Shown here: in pieces, positions 24,693 to 34,169 of the stretch
How the letters are laid out: every line of letters begins with the position of its first letter
How positions within the stretch are numbered: position 1 is the first letter of the stretch
Assembly: GCA_028707125.1 (NCBI GenBank)
Contig: JAQTUX010000002.1
Coordinates: 124,001-188,000 of the forward strand
DNA length: 64,000 nucleotides
From: Candidatus Omnitrophota bacterium
GTDB lineage: Bacteria > Omnitrophota > Gorgyraeia > Gygaellales > JAQTUX01
Reading direction: 5' to 3'
Notes under the pieces: model-generated
What the model was told of the DNA's origin: nothing
What the model saw: only the letters and a program-made list of their open reading frames with translations
Databases searched by the model: none
Position numbers and translations under genes: made by a program

Positions 24693-26164
24693 TACGCGTA
24701 TTTCCTGCGTATTGTTGTCCTTAACATATCTTTGATATGATCCACAACCTTCGATCCGAACCTTTTCCGGATCATTTCTATATATGCCGGATCGCTGAAA
24801 TATTCACGGAAGGCGCTGTCCCTGAAGCGCAGAACCTCCGCGGATGAAAGGTGCTTGGTCGCCAGCGCCAAAGTATCTTCCGCATACTGGCCATACGCAT
24901 GCCATTGCCCCGGAAGCTCTCTGCCGTCTCTTACGGCATCCCTGTACAGGTCTGACCCGGGATAGGCCATGGCTACATAAAAATTCACGTATTCAAAATT
25001 AAGCTCCTTTGACATATCCAGGGTCTTCCGCATGGATTCCAGAGTATCATCAGGCAGCCCGAATATAAAATTGCCGAGCGTATGAATACCCGCGCGCTTT
25101 GTCATATCAACGGCCTCTGATATTTTATCCTGGGATATCCTTTTTGCGACACCTTCACGGACACCGCCGCTCGCGGACTCAACGCCAAAGCAAAGCCAGT
25201 TGATCCCCGCCCGTTTCATCGCCGGCAGTATATCGCCGCTAACCGTATCAACGCGCGCGTATGCCCAGATATTGAGCCTGTACCCCCTTTGGATAATAAG
25301 CTCGCATATACGCGTAAGGCGCTCTTTCTTGATCACAAACAACTCATCAAGGATCTTGATATTGCGCACATTATAATTTTTAACTAAAATATCTATCTCC
25401 TCTATTACCTTCTCCGGGCTGCGAAAACGAATGCCGCATTTACCATAGAAGGCATGTATGGGACAATAGCTGCAATTAAACGGGCATCCCAAACTGGTGA
25501 AGATCACCGCATAGGGGCTTCTTTTGTCTAAATCCTCGAAGCAGTGCCAGTTATGGGCCTTATACTTATGCATAGGTAAAAGATCCCAGGCGGCAAAAGG
25601 AAGGCGGTCAAGATCCTCGATCAAAGATGCGGGCGCGGGCGCTCTTACGCCGGTATCATCCATATACCAAAGCCCTTCTATTCCGCAATCTTCCGGCCTT
25701 TTCCCGGATCTTAATGCCTCCAGGGTTTTAAGAAAGGTATAAAATCCCTCGCCCTGGCATACAAAATCTACCTTCTCCTCCCTGATGGTTTGTTCAGGAA
25801 GCGCGGAAGGATGAAGCCCGGAAAGGATCGTTTTCACAGCGCTACCCTTGCTATGCAGGACGTTCAGGAGTTCGCTCACCGCGGTCATTTTAGGCGTGGA
25901 AGAAGCGGATGGATTGGTCCCCAAAACAACGATACCGGCCAAAAGCGGATTTAACTCGGCGATCTTCTCTGCCGTGTATTCCGGGCTCCAGTTCTCCGCA
26001 TCCGCGTCAATGATCCCTACAGAATATCCCTGCTCGCGGATGAACCCGGCGATCAACCCGCACCACAGAGGAGGTTCGATGCCGGCCAGAGACTCGCCTA
26101 ATCTGCCGTACATCTGAGCGCGATTACCGGGGTTTACCAGCAATAGGTCTAACCGCTTATCCAC
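24692..26164 (-). CDS. B12-binding-type radical SAM protein
   Basis: This 490-residue protein has an N-terminal Rossmann-like cobalamin-binding region (about 5 to 150, with SGLHPSALPE) and a radical SAM barrel with the CxxxCxxC cluster motif at Cys227, Cys231 and Cys234. GVESASGGVREG and FIFGLPDDTLE are later barrel motifs. I see no DxHxxG, so cobalamin would bind without a protein His ligand, as in many of this class. Its start overlaps HddC by 16 nt. Such proteins perform C-methylation, dehydration or ring rearrangements. Placement inside a sugar-nucleotide block suggests a modified heptose, but the substrate is unknown. Confidence 0.87.
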   Translation of the reverse strand: MDKRLDLLLVNPGNRAQMYGRLGESLAGIEPPLWCGLIAGFIREQGYSVGIIDADAENWSPEYTAEKIAELNPLLAGIVVLGTNPSASSTPKMTAVSELLNVLHSKGSAVKTILSGLHPSALPEQTIREEKVDFVCQGEGFYTFLKTLEALRSGKRPEDCGIEGLWYMDDTGVRAPAPASLIEDLDRLPFAAWDLLPMHKYKAHNWHCFEDLDKRSPYAVIFTSLGCPFNCSYCPIHAFYGKCGIRFRSPEKVIEEIDILVKNYNVRNIKILDELFVIKKERLTRICELIIQRGYRLNIWAYARVDTVSGDILPAMKRAGINWLCFGVESASGGVREGVAKRISQDKISEAVDMTKRAGIHTLGNFIFGLPDDTLESMRKTLDMSKELNFEYVNFYVAMAYPGSDLYRDAVRDGRELPGQWHAYGQYAEDTLALATKHLSSAEVLRFRDSAFREYFSDPAYIEMIRKRFGSKVVDHIKDMLRTTIRRKYA

Positions 26165-26880
26165 AAAGTCCTCCTCAGGATCTTCTCAGCCTGCTTAAGC
26201 CTTTCCGGAGTTCCGATATCTATAAAACCGCCCTCGGCCAAATACCCGTAAAACTCCCTCTTCACCATAACCGGGAAAAAATCATTCTCCAAAGAAAAGT
26301 TCTTATCTTCCGGCATTTCAGACAATATCTCCTTGCGGAACAAATAAATGCCGCCGTTGACAAAACCATCGCCCTTAACGGATTTCTCGCTGAACGCGTT
26401 GATACGCTGCGACTCACCCAAAATTATACTGCCATAATCGCTGCTGTCTGATTCAGGCGAAACGACTATGGAACAGTACGCCTTCTTCCGGGTATGGAAC
26501 TCTAAAAACTTGCCCAGATCTACGTCGCAGAAAGAATCTCCGTTCATAACCAGGAATATATCGCTTCCAATCTTTGAGGAGGCATTTTTGATACACCCCC
26601 CGGTGCCCATTAACGCCTTCTCCTCAGAGAATACAATATCATAATTGCCCTTTCCGCCCTTATAATATCGTTTAATAAATTCAGCCCCGTACCCTATACA
26701 GAGAATAAAACGCCTGAATCCAAAACGCGCGGCATAATCGATAAGAATATCCAGAAAAGGACGGCCGCCGATCTCTATCATCGGTTTAGGCAAATCCCCT
26801 GCAACCGGCCTGATGCGCCTGCCTTCTCCCCCGCAAAGTATTACCGCGTCTATATCCTCAAATGCCGGCCTTTTGCTCAT
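26149..26880 (-). CDS. hddC: Sugar-1-phosphate guanylyltransferase, HddC-like
   Basis: The 243-residue nucleotidyltransferase has AVILCGGEGRRIRPVAGDLPKPM at the N-terminus, with the G-rich loop and signature Lys (PKP). MNGDSFCD carries the metal-binding Asp and NGGIYLFRK the conserved sugar-contact loop. This matches D-glycero-alpha-D-manno-heptose-1-phosphate guanylyltransferase. The gene begins on the last base of the GHMP kinase stop (TAATG). The HddA-HddC order is the diagnostic pair for GDP-heptose in S-layer and O-antigen clusters. GmhA and GmhB are absent here and would have to be supplied from elsewhere. Confidence 0.85.
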   Translation of the reverse strand: MSKRPAFEDIDAVILCGGEGRRIRPVAGDLPKPMIEIGGRPFLDILIDYAARFGFRRFILCIGYGAEFIKRYYKGGKGNYDIVFSEEKALMGTGGCIKNASSKIGSDIFLVMNGDSFCDVDLGKFLEFHTRKKAYCSIVVSPESDSSDYGSIILGESQRINAFSEKSVKGDGFVNGGIYLFRKEILSEMPEDKNFSLENDFFPVMVKREFYGYLAEGGFIDIGTPERLKQAEKILRRTLWISG

Positions 26881-27881
26881 TATGTTGTCAATGAATCCCC
26901 CGGGCTGTAAAATATAATCTGGCTGCCTAAATTCTCAAACCTGAAAGGCACATGTAAAAGATCCTTTAAGCTCTCGCGGATCTTTGGCTGGGCATCAGGC
27001 CGGGCAAAAAACAAGATAAATCCTCCGCCGCCTGCGCCTAATACCTTTCCTCCCCGCGCGCCTGCCCTGATCGCCGCAGAGTAGATATCATCTATTAAGG
27101 GCGTGGCTATCTTGCTTGACAGGCTGCGTTTCAGCATCCAGTTTTCATGTAAAAGTTTCCCGAAATCCGATAAATCGGAGTTGCTGTTTAATATGCTCAA
27201 GGCCTTATCTACCAAGCCATACATGGCGCGCAGTTCTTTCTGCTTATGCGGCGTCTTCTCTATCTGCTCCCGGGCGATCTCTGATGCCGTGCGGGAAAAC
27301 CCGGTAAAGAAAAGCATCAAATGGGACTGGAATACCCTGAGGCGCTCGACGTCTATAGTCACAGGCCTGACCTGAATATGATCCTTGCCTCCGAATTCTA
27401 TAAGGCTAAACCCCCCAAAGGCGGCTAACGCCTGATCCTGCGAACCGACGTTTTCCTTCATAACCTCCTGCTCAAGATGAATGGCATCCAATACCAGCTG
27501 CCGCTTAGTCGGCATGACGCCCTTAAGCGCGTAAAGCGCGTGAAGCAGGCCAACGGTAAAGGCGGAACTCGACCCCATACCCGTGCGCGCGGGCAGATCG
27601 CCGTCGTGATGAACCTCCACCCCTTTATCTATGCCTATAAACTTCAGGCAGGCCCTGACGGAGGGATGCTGGATCTCATCGATCTCCTTTACGAATTCCA
27701 TCCTGGAATATATTATCCTTGACTTATGTTCAAAGAAAGGAGGCAGATGCCTGCAGCTAAGATAGCAGTACTTATTTATCGTCGTAGCCAATACGGCTCC
27801 GCCGTTATCTCTATACCATACGGGATAGTCCGTACCCCCGCCAAAAAAAGAAATGCGAAAAGGCGTTCGGCTGATAACCAT
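26880..27881 (-). CDS. hddA: GHMP-family heptose 7-phosphate kinase, HddA-like
   Basis: The 333-residue GHMP kinase begins with SRTPFRISFFGGGTDYP, followed by INKYCYLSCR. The ATP-binding loop is LPARTGMGSSSAFTVGL near residue 100, and GARGGKVLGAGGGGFILFF forms the C-terminal motif. These match D-glycero-D-manno-heptose 7-phosphate kinase. AAGGAGA lies 4 nt from the start. With HddC it would convert heptose 7-phosphate to GDP-heptose via the 1,7-bisphosphate, a dephosphorylation not encoded here. A fucokinase-type activity is a less likely alternative. Confidence 0.87.
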   Translation of the reverse strand: MVISRTPFRISFFGGGTDYPVWYRDNGGAVLATTINKYCYLSCRHLPPFFEHKSRIIYSRMEFVKEIDEIQHPSVRACLKFIGIDKGVEVHHDGDLPARTGMGSSSAFTVGLLHALYALKGVMPTKRQLVLDAIHLEQEVMKENVGSQDQALAAFGGFSLIEFGGKDHIQVRPVTIDVERLRVFQSHLMLFFTGFSRTASEIAREQIEKTPHKQKELRAMYGLVDKALSILNSNSDLSDFGKLLHENWMLKRSLSSKIATPLIDDIYSAAIRAGARGGKVLGAGGGGFILFFARPDAQPKIRESLKDLLHVPFRFENLGSQIIFYSPGDSLTT

Positions 27882-27889
27882 ATCTCTCC

Positions 27890-28822
27890 TTAAACGTTGG
27901 AAAACTGATTTCTTCTTACGACCTGGTATCCTTTGATCAATTCTGAAATACCTTCTGGGAGCGAAATATCGGGTTTATATCCTGTGCCTTTGATCTTTCC
28001 GTTGCTTACGATATAATCCCTCTTGTCGGGATCCTCGCCTACCTCTGCCTCGGTAAAATAAAAATCGGGCGCCTGTTTCTTGATCTCCTCGCACAACTCC
28101 CGCTTGCTAAGGTTGGCATTGCTTAAACCCACATTATATGTTTGATTTTTCATCCGTTCAAAATTATTCAAACAGTGGATGAATGCCTTGGCAACATCCC
28201 GCACGTGAATATAGTTTCTTTTAAAATGCGCCTCAAAAATAACCAGAAACCTGTCCGTTACCGCGCGATAAGTAAAATCATTCACCAAGAGGTCCAGCCG
28301 CATGCGGGGACTGACGCCGAATGCCGTAGCCAGCCTCAAAGTGATGCTGTTGCCCGCGTCCAATATGGCCTTCTCCGCCTCAACCTTCAAATTACCGTAA
28401 AGGGAAACCGGACGTAAGGGCGTCTCTTCGGTACAGAAGATGCCCTTTTCTCCCACCCCATATCCGCTGTTAGTGGTAGGGTAAATAACAATCTGCTCCC
28501 TGCTGCGCAAACCCAGTATTGTCTTCACCGCATCCACGATAATCGTCCTGGCCTCGATAGGGCGCATCTTACAGAGCGGGGCGCCGGTCAGGCAGGCCAG
28601 GGGAAAGACGGCATCCGCCCCCTTTAGATGACGAGATATCAAATCCCTGTCTCGCGCATCGCCCCTGATTATGGCCAGATTACCGTAATGGCAGCAATCC
28701 AACAGAGGGCTCTGATTATACATGAAATTGTCAATAACCGTCACTTCAAAATCATTGGCCAATAATTGCGGGACCAATACAGAACCTATATAACCCGCTC
28801 CTCCAGTTACCAATATCTTCAT
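27890..28822 (-). CDS. NAD-dependent epimerase/dehydratase (extended SDR)
   Basis: The start is fixed at 28822 (MKILVTGGAGYIGS, 310 residues) because GGGAGG sits 6 nt upstream; the longer frame from 28849 starts before it. It has GGAGYIGS at residues 7 to 14, YPTTNSGYG in the position of the dehydratase/epimerase catalytic triad loop, and YGNLK as YxxxK. NYIHVRDVAKAF and a C-terminal substrate region complete an extended SDR. The NSGYG form lacks the Asp-Glu pair of 4,6-dehydratases, so an epimerase or oxidase step is favoured. Next to HddA it may act on GDP-heptose; the substrate is not evident. Confidence 0.85.
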   Translation of the reverse strand: MKILVTGGAGYIGSVLVPQLLANDFEVTVIDNFMYNQSPLLDCCHYGNLAIIRGDARDRDLISRHLKGADAVFPLACLTGAPLCKMRPIEARTIIVDAVKTILGLRSREQIVIYPTTNSGYGVGEKGIFCTEETPLRPVSLYGNLKVEAEKAILDAGNSITLRLATAFGVSPRMRLDLLVNDFTYRAVTDRFLVIFEAHFKRNYIHVRDVAKAFIHCLNNFERMKNQTYNVGLSNANLSKRELCEEIKKQAPDFYFTEAEVGEDPDKRDYIVSNGKIKGTGYKPDISLPEGISELIKGYQVVRRNQFSNV

Positions 28823-28835
28823 GGTCTTCCTCCCA

Positions 28836-29540
28836 TTAACGCCAAACAAATACCTCCTTTAAAACCTGAGTCAAATAAGCCGAGCCCCAGCGCACTATCT
28901 GTAATTTTCGCTTACCCCATAACCTGCGCGGCTCATCAGCAGGAATCTCGGTAATCCTTAATTTTCTCTTTGCGGCCCTAACCGAAAGAAGAGGCATAAT
29001 ACATATCTTTGTATGAAACAATGCCTCCTCCCGGGAATAATTTTCATCCCTGTCAAGCTCTAAGTCGCGTATCAACTCCTTTTTAAAAGCGCGGAACATA
29101 TTCATCGCGTCTGTATACTTGCCTCCGTGAAGCACGTTAATCAAAGAGGTGAACATCCAATTACCGAACGAAGTTATTAAACTGTCATCGTAGCTCCTGG
29201 CATCTTTTAAATATCGGGAGGCGATCACCATATCATATCCTTCCTCCATTTTCTTAACCAGCTGGGGTATGACCTCGGGTTTGCAATTACCGTCCGGACT
29301 GAATGGAATGATCACATCCCCTGTTATGCGGCCCAACGCCTCAATGTAGGCGTTCCTTATACCGGGTTTTTTCTGGACGATAACTGAATAACCGTTCTTC
29401 ATGGCGTATTCAGCGGTTCCGTCGGTGGATCTTCCATCCACCACGAAAATCTCATCCACCCATTCCCTTTTAATCTGCGGCATGATCTGCTTCATGCCGT
29501 CTATCTCATTCAAGGTCAATACAAGTAAGGTTGTCTTCAT
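28836..29540 (-). CDS. GT2 glycosyltransferase, DPM1-like
   Basis: This is a 234-residue GT-A enzyme with TLLVLTLNEIDGMKQI, VVDGRSTDGT and IPFSPDGNCKPE as nucleotide-binding motifs. DAMNMFRAFKKELI is the central catalytic block and the C-terminus is basic (RLWGKRKLQIVRWG). The asparagine-rich N-terminal NEIDG differs from the usual YNE and is common in lipid-carrier sugar synthases. It overlaps the upstream radical SAM gene by 35 nt. It probably produces a polyprenyl-phosphate sugar used by the GT-C proteins at 31091 to 35465. Confidence 0.87.
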   Translation of the reverse strand: MKTTLLVLTLNEIDGMKQIMPQIKREWVDEIFVVDGRSTDGTAEYAMKNGYSVIVQKKPGIRNAYIEALGRITGDVIIPFSPDGNCKPEVIPQLVKKMEEGYDMVIASRYLKDARSYDDSLITSFGNWMFTSLINVLHGGKYTDAMNMFRAFKKELIRDLELDRDENYSREEALFHTKICIMPLLSVRAAKRKLRITEIPADEPRRLWGKRKLQIVRWGSAYLTQVLKEVFVWR

Positions 29541-31083
29541 TAAAACTCCTCCGGTCTGATTTATAAAAGATCTTGTTTCTCAGGTACTTAATAATCGCCA
29601 GATCGCCGAAGAACGTGTAGTATTTATTCTTCAGCCTGAATCTGTAATAACGGCTTATCGGCACATAGGCGATCTTCAACACAGCCCTTAAGAAGGCGTT
29701 CCTGATAGAATTGATGACATTAGGCACGGCATTGGCGAGGATGCTCATATAGGATATATTTCCCAGCCGTATCCTGTCCTTACGATCAAACCAGGGATTC
29801 TTTCTGCCTTCCAGATCATAATCATCGTAAATCCAGTCGATCCACCCCTCCAGCTGCCGGGGCGCCTTGAGGCCGTTTTTAAGCGCCGACTCATACATTG
29901 GCGTCGCCGGCAGGGCCGTATAAATGGCCATGGTCTCAAACAGGGCGTTGGGATTATCCCTTTTGAGGCGGAAAGAAAGGTCTATGGTCTTATCGATATC
30001 TTCAAATGTTTCACCGGGAAAACCGATCATTAACGCAAAGGCGGGAGTGATCCCCGCGGCCTTTGCCTTGAGATTGGCCCTGATCGTATCTTCTACCTTT
30101 ATGCCCTTATTGGAAAGCTCCAGCACCCTGTCTGAACCGGACTCGGCGCCGAATTTCAGAACATAGGCGCCGCTCTTTTTTAGAAGCGCCGTCTGCTCAT
30201 CGCTGGCCTTATTAAAAACATCTACCCGGGTTCCGGATGTATACCAATGGATCTTCAGGTCATTCCGGATGATCCCTTCGCATATCCTCTGGGCCCTTTC
30301 CCGATTGATGTAGAACTCATCGTCCCTTATCCAGATGCCGCTGAGCCCGAATCTCTTCACCGTATCTACGATGATCCCGAGGCTCTTTTCAACAGACATA
30401 TCGCGCCATTTCCTCTTTCGCAAACTTGCGCTGCTGCAAAAGCCGCAGTTAAACGGGCACCCCCTGCTGGTCTGGCCTATGTCAAGGGTCCTTAAACTTT
30501 CCTTTAAATACATATCGGGATGTATGTACTTTTCCACGTCGATCAATCCCCATGGGACAGGCAATAATCCCTCAACGTCAATCAATGCCCGATCCGGGTT
30601 TCTTACGGCCCTGCCGCCGTCCTTGTAGGCAATGCCTTCTATCCCGGAAAGCGAGCCGCCTGAGGCCAGCGCCCCTACTAACTCCCGGAAGGTAACATCG
30701 CCTTCGCCAACGCAGACTATATCCACGTATTCGCTCATCAGGGTTTGCTCCGGCAGTATAGACGGATGCGGCCCGCCCCAGACTATCGGGACCTTGCCGC
30801 CCGCGGCCCTTCGCACGACCTTTGCCGCTTCAATCGCAAAGTGGATCTGCGTGCCTGTCATTGAAGAGATGCCTACGCATACGGGGCCGGACTTCAATGC
30901 CTCGGTTAAATTGCGGCCCCAATCCTTATCCACCCGCTGGTCTATTATACTGACCTTATAACCGCCCTTCTGAAGCGGCGCGGCTATGGTTAAAAGAGAA
31001 TGCGGCACGGCAACGGTTGAGCCGAAATCCATCCCTGTCTTGGGATAAACAAGGACTACATCTGCGGCTTTATTTTCCTGCAT
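29506..31083 (-). CDS. B12-binding-type radical SAM protein
   Basis: This 525-residue protein has a cobalamin-binding region with VWGGPHPSILPE at residues 102 to 113 and the radical SAM cluster motif at Cys209, Cys213 and Cys216. KFGAESGSDRVLELSNKG and MIGFPGETFED follow. A long basic C-terminal tail of about 90 residues (RAVLKIAYVPISRYYRFRLK) may help substrate recognition or membrane association. It lies 7 nt after the GT39 start at 31091, in a stretch of lipid-carrier glycosyl transfer genes, so it may modify a lipid-linked sugar. The product is unknown. Confidence 0.87.
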   Translation of the reverse strand: MQENKAADVVLVYPKTGMDFGSTVAVPHSLLTIAAPLQKGGYKVSIIDQRVDKDWGRNLTEALKSGPVCVGISSMTGTQIHFAIEAAKVVRRAAGGKVPIVWGGPHPSILPEQTLMSEYVDIVCVGEGDVTFRELVGALASGGSLSGIEGIAYKDGGRAVRNPDRALIDVEGLLPVPWGLIDVEKYIHPDMYLKESLRTLDIGQTSRGCPFNCGFCSSASLRKRKWRDMSVEKSLGIIVDTVKRFGLSGIWIRDDEFYINRERAQRICEGIIRNDLKIHWYTSGTRVDVFNKASDEQTALLKKSGAYVLKFGAESGSDRVLELSNKGIKVEDTIRANLKAKAAGITPAFALMIGFPGETFEDIDKTIDLSFRLKRDNPNALFETMAIYTALPATPMYESALKNGLKAPRQLEGWIDWIYDDYDLEGRKNPWFDRKDRIRLGNISYMSILANAVPNVINSIRNAFLRAVLKIAYVPISRYYRFRLKNKYYTFFGDLAIIKYLRNKIFYKSDRRSFNEDNLTCIDLE

Positions 31084-31090
31084 AGCTCTC

Positions 31091-32449
31091 CTAAAGAATA
31101 AAGGCCAGATTATTCCTGACCCAGCTCAGAATCGGGACGGCCATCACATAGAATAAAAGGTTCAACGCCATAATAACGCCTATTATTGCCAATGACAGGT
31201 ATTTATTTTTGAACTTGCCCCAGATAGTAAATATACCCAGGCTGGCGAATATTATCAAATATGGCTCCAGAGGGTAACGATGCCTGGTGTCGCCTGAAAA
31301 GATCATAACCATAAAACTGGCATACAAAAATGATAACAGCAGTAATGCGGTGTTTACGTTCAACCCGGGCCTCACGGCTTTGATTATGCCGACTATACCG
31401 AACATAAGAATAATTGAATACCAGATATTATATATCCTCTGCATACCGTTATTATAATGCGTCTGAAATACATCCCATAGGCACAATACTTTCTTAAGCA
31501 GCAATTTCGGCATGCGCTTATAATCAGCGGCTATAAATTTAATGGCGGTATTCTTATAGAATTTATCCTGCTCCACTTCGTTCATCCGGCTGATCTGCTT
31601 CATTTCTTCATTCGTAAATATCCGGCTGAAATCGCCGAAGGAGCTCCCCTTTGCATAAGGGTTATTGCTGTTAAGCAGGGCGCCTCCGCCCATTGTGGAA
31701 AAAGGGACGAGCGCCCTGTGCACAAGATAATTTCTAAATGCCCATGGCGAAATAGTCAGCGTGAAAACAGCGCACATAACCAATATCCCTCTTAACGCGA
31801 GCTTAAGCGGATAACGGTATATCAACAATCCGGACAAAAATAGAGGGAAAAAGGCATTAAACGGCCTTGTTAAGGCAAGCAGGCCCAGAAAAACCCCGGA
31901 TATAACCGCTCCTTTCATCTTAAGATTTACGAAGAAACCGCTTATCAGGAATAATACAAATAAACCATACAAAATGTTGAACAGATTCTCCGAATACAGG
32001 AATCCCGGGCCGCCATAAAAGGCATAAGATATATACGGCTGATAAAAGGCAAGTATAAGTGCCGACAATAGCCCTATGCGTTCATCAAAGATCTTCCGGC
32101 CGATATAATAGATAATAACGCACAATAAAGCGCCCATAATGCTCTGAATGACCCTTACCGCGACATAATTATGGCCAAAGGCCCGATAGATAGATGCCAG
32201 AAACAAGGGATATAAAGGGGTGCGCAAAGATGTCGGCCCCTTTTCCGGATCCATGGAATAACCATTGCCTGACGCTAAATTGACGGCTATAGTGTCGTAA
32301 TCCAGCGCATCAGCTCCCGGTTTTTGCAGGTATCGCGGCAGATTCAAAACAGCCGCTATGCGCAAAGATAAGGCGGCAACGAAAATTAACAACAAAAGCC
32401 GCTTCCTATATCTTGTCCAATTTGAGAATACTGAATTTACCATCATCAT
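31091..32449 (-). CDS. GT39/ArnT-like membrane glycosyltransferase
   Basis: The 452-residue polytopic protein has the first helix at about 18 to 36 and a periplasmic loop GADALDYDTIAVNLASGNGY with the acidic residues used by PMT/ArnT enzymes. RTPLYPLFLASIY and at least eight further hydrophobic stretches follow. The ORF overlaps the next gene by 44 nt. A TTG downstream of AGGAAG could start it after the overlap, so the exact start is uncertain. It probably transfers a sugar from polyprenyl phosphate on the periplasmic side. Confidence 0.83.
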   Translation of the reverse strand: MMMVNSVFSNWTRYRKRLLLLIFVAALSLRIAAVLNLPRYLQKPGADALDYDTIAVNLASGNGYSMDPEKGPTSLRTPLYPLFLASIYRAFGHNYVAVRVIQSIMGALLCVIIYYIGRKIFDERIGLLSALILAFYQPYISYAFYGGPGFLYSENLFNILYGLFVLFLISGFFVNLKMKGAVISGVFLGLLALTRPFNAFFPLFLSGLLIYRYPLKLALRGILVMCAVFTLTISPWAFRNYLVHRALVPFSTMGGGALLNSNNPYAKGSSFGDFSRIFTNEEMKQISRMNEVEQDKFYKNTAIKFIAADYKRMPKLLLKKVLCLWDVFQTHYNNGMQRIYNIWYSIILMFGIVGIIKAVRPGLNVNTALLLLSFLYASFMVMIFSGDTRHRYPLEPYLIIFASLGIFTIWGKFKNKYLSLAIIGVIMALNLLFYVMAVPILSWVRNNLAFIL

Positions 32450-34160
32450 AAACTTCTGATATCCCTATGTTATTTCTTAAAACAGATTCTTCAACCCTGG
32501 ATTTTCTTTCCTCATTTCTTACCAGGATGTGATTAAGACGGTATTTACTTAATTTATCTGCCAGATACTTTCCGTTCAGAAACAGCTTAGATTTTCCCTT
32601 GAGATAATCGATATATTCCTGATCTATGCCTCTGCCCCCATATTCTTTGATAGCGCCCATACAAACAAAATGCGCCCCGTTACCATGTCGGATAAATTCC
32701 TCGGCATCTCTGCTGTCATAACCAAACAGCGATAAAGCGATAAAATATCTGTCCTCCAGTTCTTCTTTAGATCTTATGGTCCCGATAAATAACGGTAGGA
32801 ATATAAAATTATTTGTATAAAGGAGTATATCGCCTGGTGTCGGGTCTGCCTGCTTCAATTCATTGAAGGGATCAACAAGCACGACATCATCTTGGCCGGC
32901 ATGCTCCTTTAGCCAGGAAAACGGCGCTGATAAGGATTGTCTCTGCGCGTATCTCGCCTTATACACATGATAATAGTGGGTCTGTTGGCTAAGCGCGGAT
33001 ACAGCCATAAGAACCAATATCACTCTAAATGACAATTCCTGCAATAACCTGCTGCTAACTATCCCTGCCGGCAGCCTCAGGCCGTTTAAGGATGAGAACA
33101 GCGCGATTATCAAGAATGTCTTATTGCTGTAACCGAGCCAGTGCCCGGGGAATAAAGTCATCCCGGAAATCAAATGCTGGTTCGAACAGATCAATCCTCC
33201 AGCCAGGAAAGAAACAATGAAAGCAAATCGGATGCTCCTTTTTTCTCTGTAGAATGACATGATAAGCAATGTCGGAATTAAATAGAAAGCCGGCAATATC
33301 AGTTTGCGGGAATACACAACATCGTTAAAATATCGCAAGGCATCGTAATGAGGATGATGCATAACCTGCCGTAAATTCAGCCAGTAAGGAATCGATATTA
33401 TAAACGATACCGCGATTATCAGCATCATTCTTCGTAACAAAGCGTATTCCTTCTTTAGTGCGAGCAATATCATTAACACAAACAGGCCGGCATAAATAAA
33501 CGTCCAATAATATATAAACGCGTAAAATAACGACCCTACCGCAGCTGCGGCAGCCCACGGGATGAGGCGGCCTCGTGAATAAAGCGCCTTATATACCAAA
33601 AGAAGGGATAAAATAAGCATAACATGATTAAACTGCGGGGAAACCGGCCTTAAAAACCACAATGGTTCAGCATATTTCAAGGTTAATAACTCTTTTAGTA
33701 TCCATATTTTCCCCGTAAAGAAGCGATAGGCCAGCAATATACCGGCTGAACCCAGAATGCCAAGGTTCTGCGAACCGCAAAGTTCAAATATGAGACGGTA
33801 AATTAACAAAAACAGGACCGCGGGCAAAATAAAGCTCAACAAAATGTCCACCCGGACAACAGAGAGGCCCAAAACCCTGCCCACAACCCCTGAGAAGGCC
33901 TCCGGGAGAAAGCCGAATGTCCATGGCTGCCGGACGTGTTCATAGTTGTCAAAGCCGGAAAGCGTAGGATTACCTCCTTTATAAAAGGCGTTTACCCTGC
34001 CTAAATATTTGTCTTCATCAGAGGTCGTGGTTAAAGAGATACCGCGGTAATCATCGCCCAGCTCATAACGGAACCGCATATCCGGATATATGTATATGCA
34101 CCCGATCACGGCCGCAAGCGCAAGCAATAATACAATCTTCCGCAGTCCTTTACCCGGCAT
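32406..34160 (-). CDS. Large polytopic membrane protein, GT-C-like, unassigned family
   Basis: The 584-residue protein has one N-terminal helix (8 to 26), a periplasmic loop with DEDKYLGRVNAFYKGG (an acidic motif resembling GT-C catalytic loops), a core of about ten helices to residue 390, and a soluble C-terminal domain of about 190 residues from SWLKEHAGQ. It does not match ArnT spacing closely and I cannot place it in a named family. The layout fits a GT-C transferase or a glycan-modifying membrane enzyme; a polymerase role is possible. It is in an operon between two GT39-like genes. Confidence 0.7.
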   Translation of the reverse strand: MPGKGLRKIVLLLALAAVIGCIYIYPDMRFRYELGDDYRGISLTTTSDEDKYLGRVNAFYKGGNPTLSGFDNYEHVRQPWTFGFLPEAFSGVVGRVLGLSVVRVDILLSFILPAVLFLLIYRLIFELCGSQNLGILGSAGILLAYRFFTGKIWILKELLTLKYAEPLWFLRPVSPQFNHVMLILSLLLVYKALYSRGRLIPWAAAAAVGSLFYAFIYYWTFIYAGLFVLMILLALKKEYALLRRMMLIIAVSFIISIPYWLNLRQVMHHPHYDALRYFNDVVYSRKLILPAFYLIPTLLIMSFYREKRSIRFAFIVSFLAGGLICSNQHLISGMTLFPGHWLGYSNKTFLIIALFSSLNGLRLPAGIVSSRLLQELSFRVILVLMAVSALSQQTHYYHVYKARYAQRQSLSAPFSWLKEHAGQDDVVLVDPFNELKQADPTPGDILLYTNNFIFLPLFIGTIRSKEELEDRYFIALSLFGYDSRDAEEFIRHGNGAHFVCMGAIKEYGGRGIDQEYIDYLKGKSKLFLNGKYLADKLSKYRLNHILVRNEERKSRVEESVLRNNIGISEVYDDGKFSILKLDKI

Positions 34161-34169
34161 ATCTATCGA

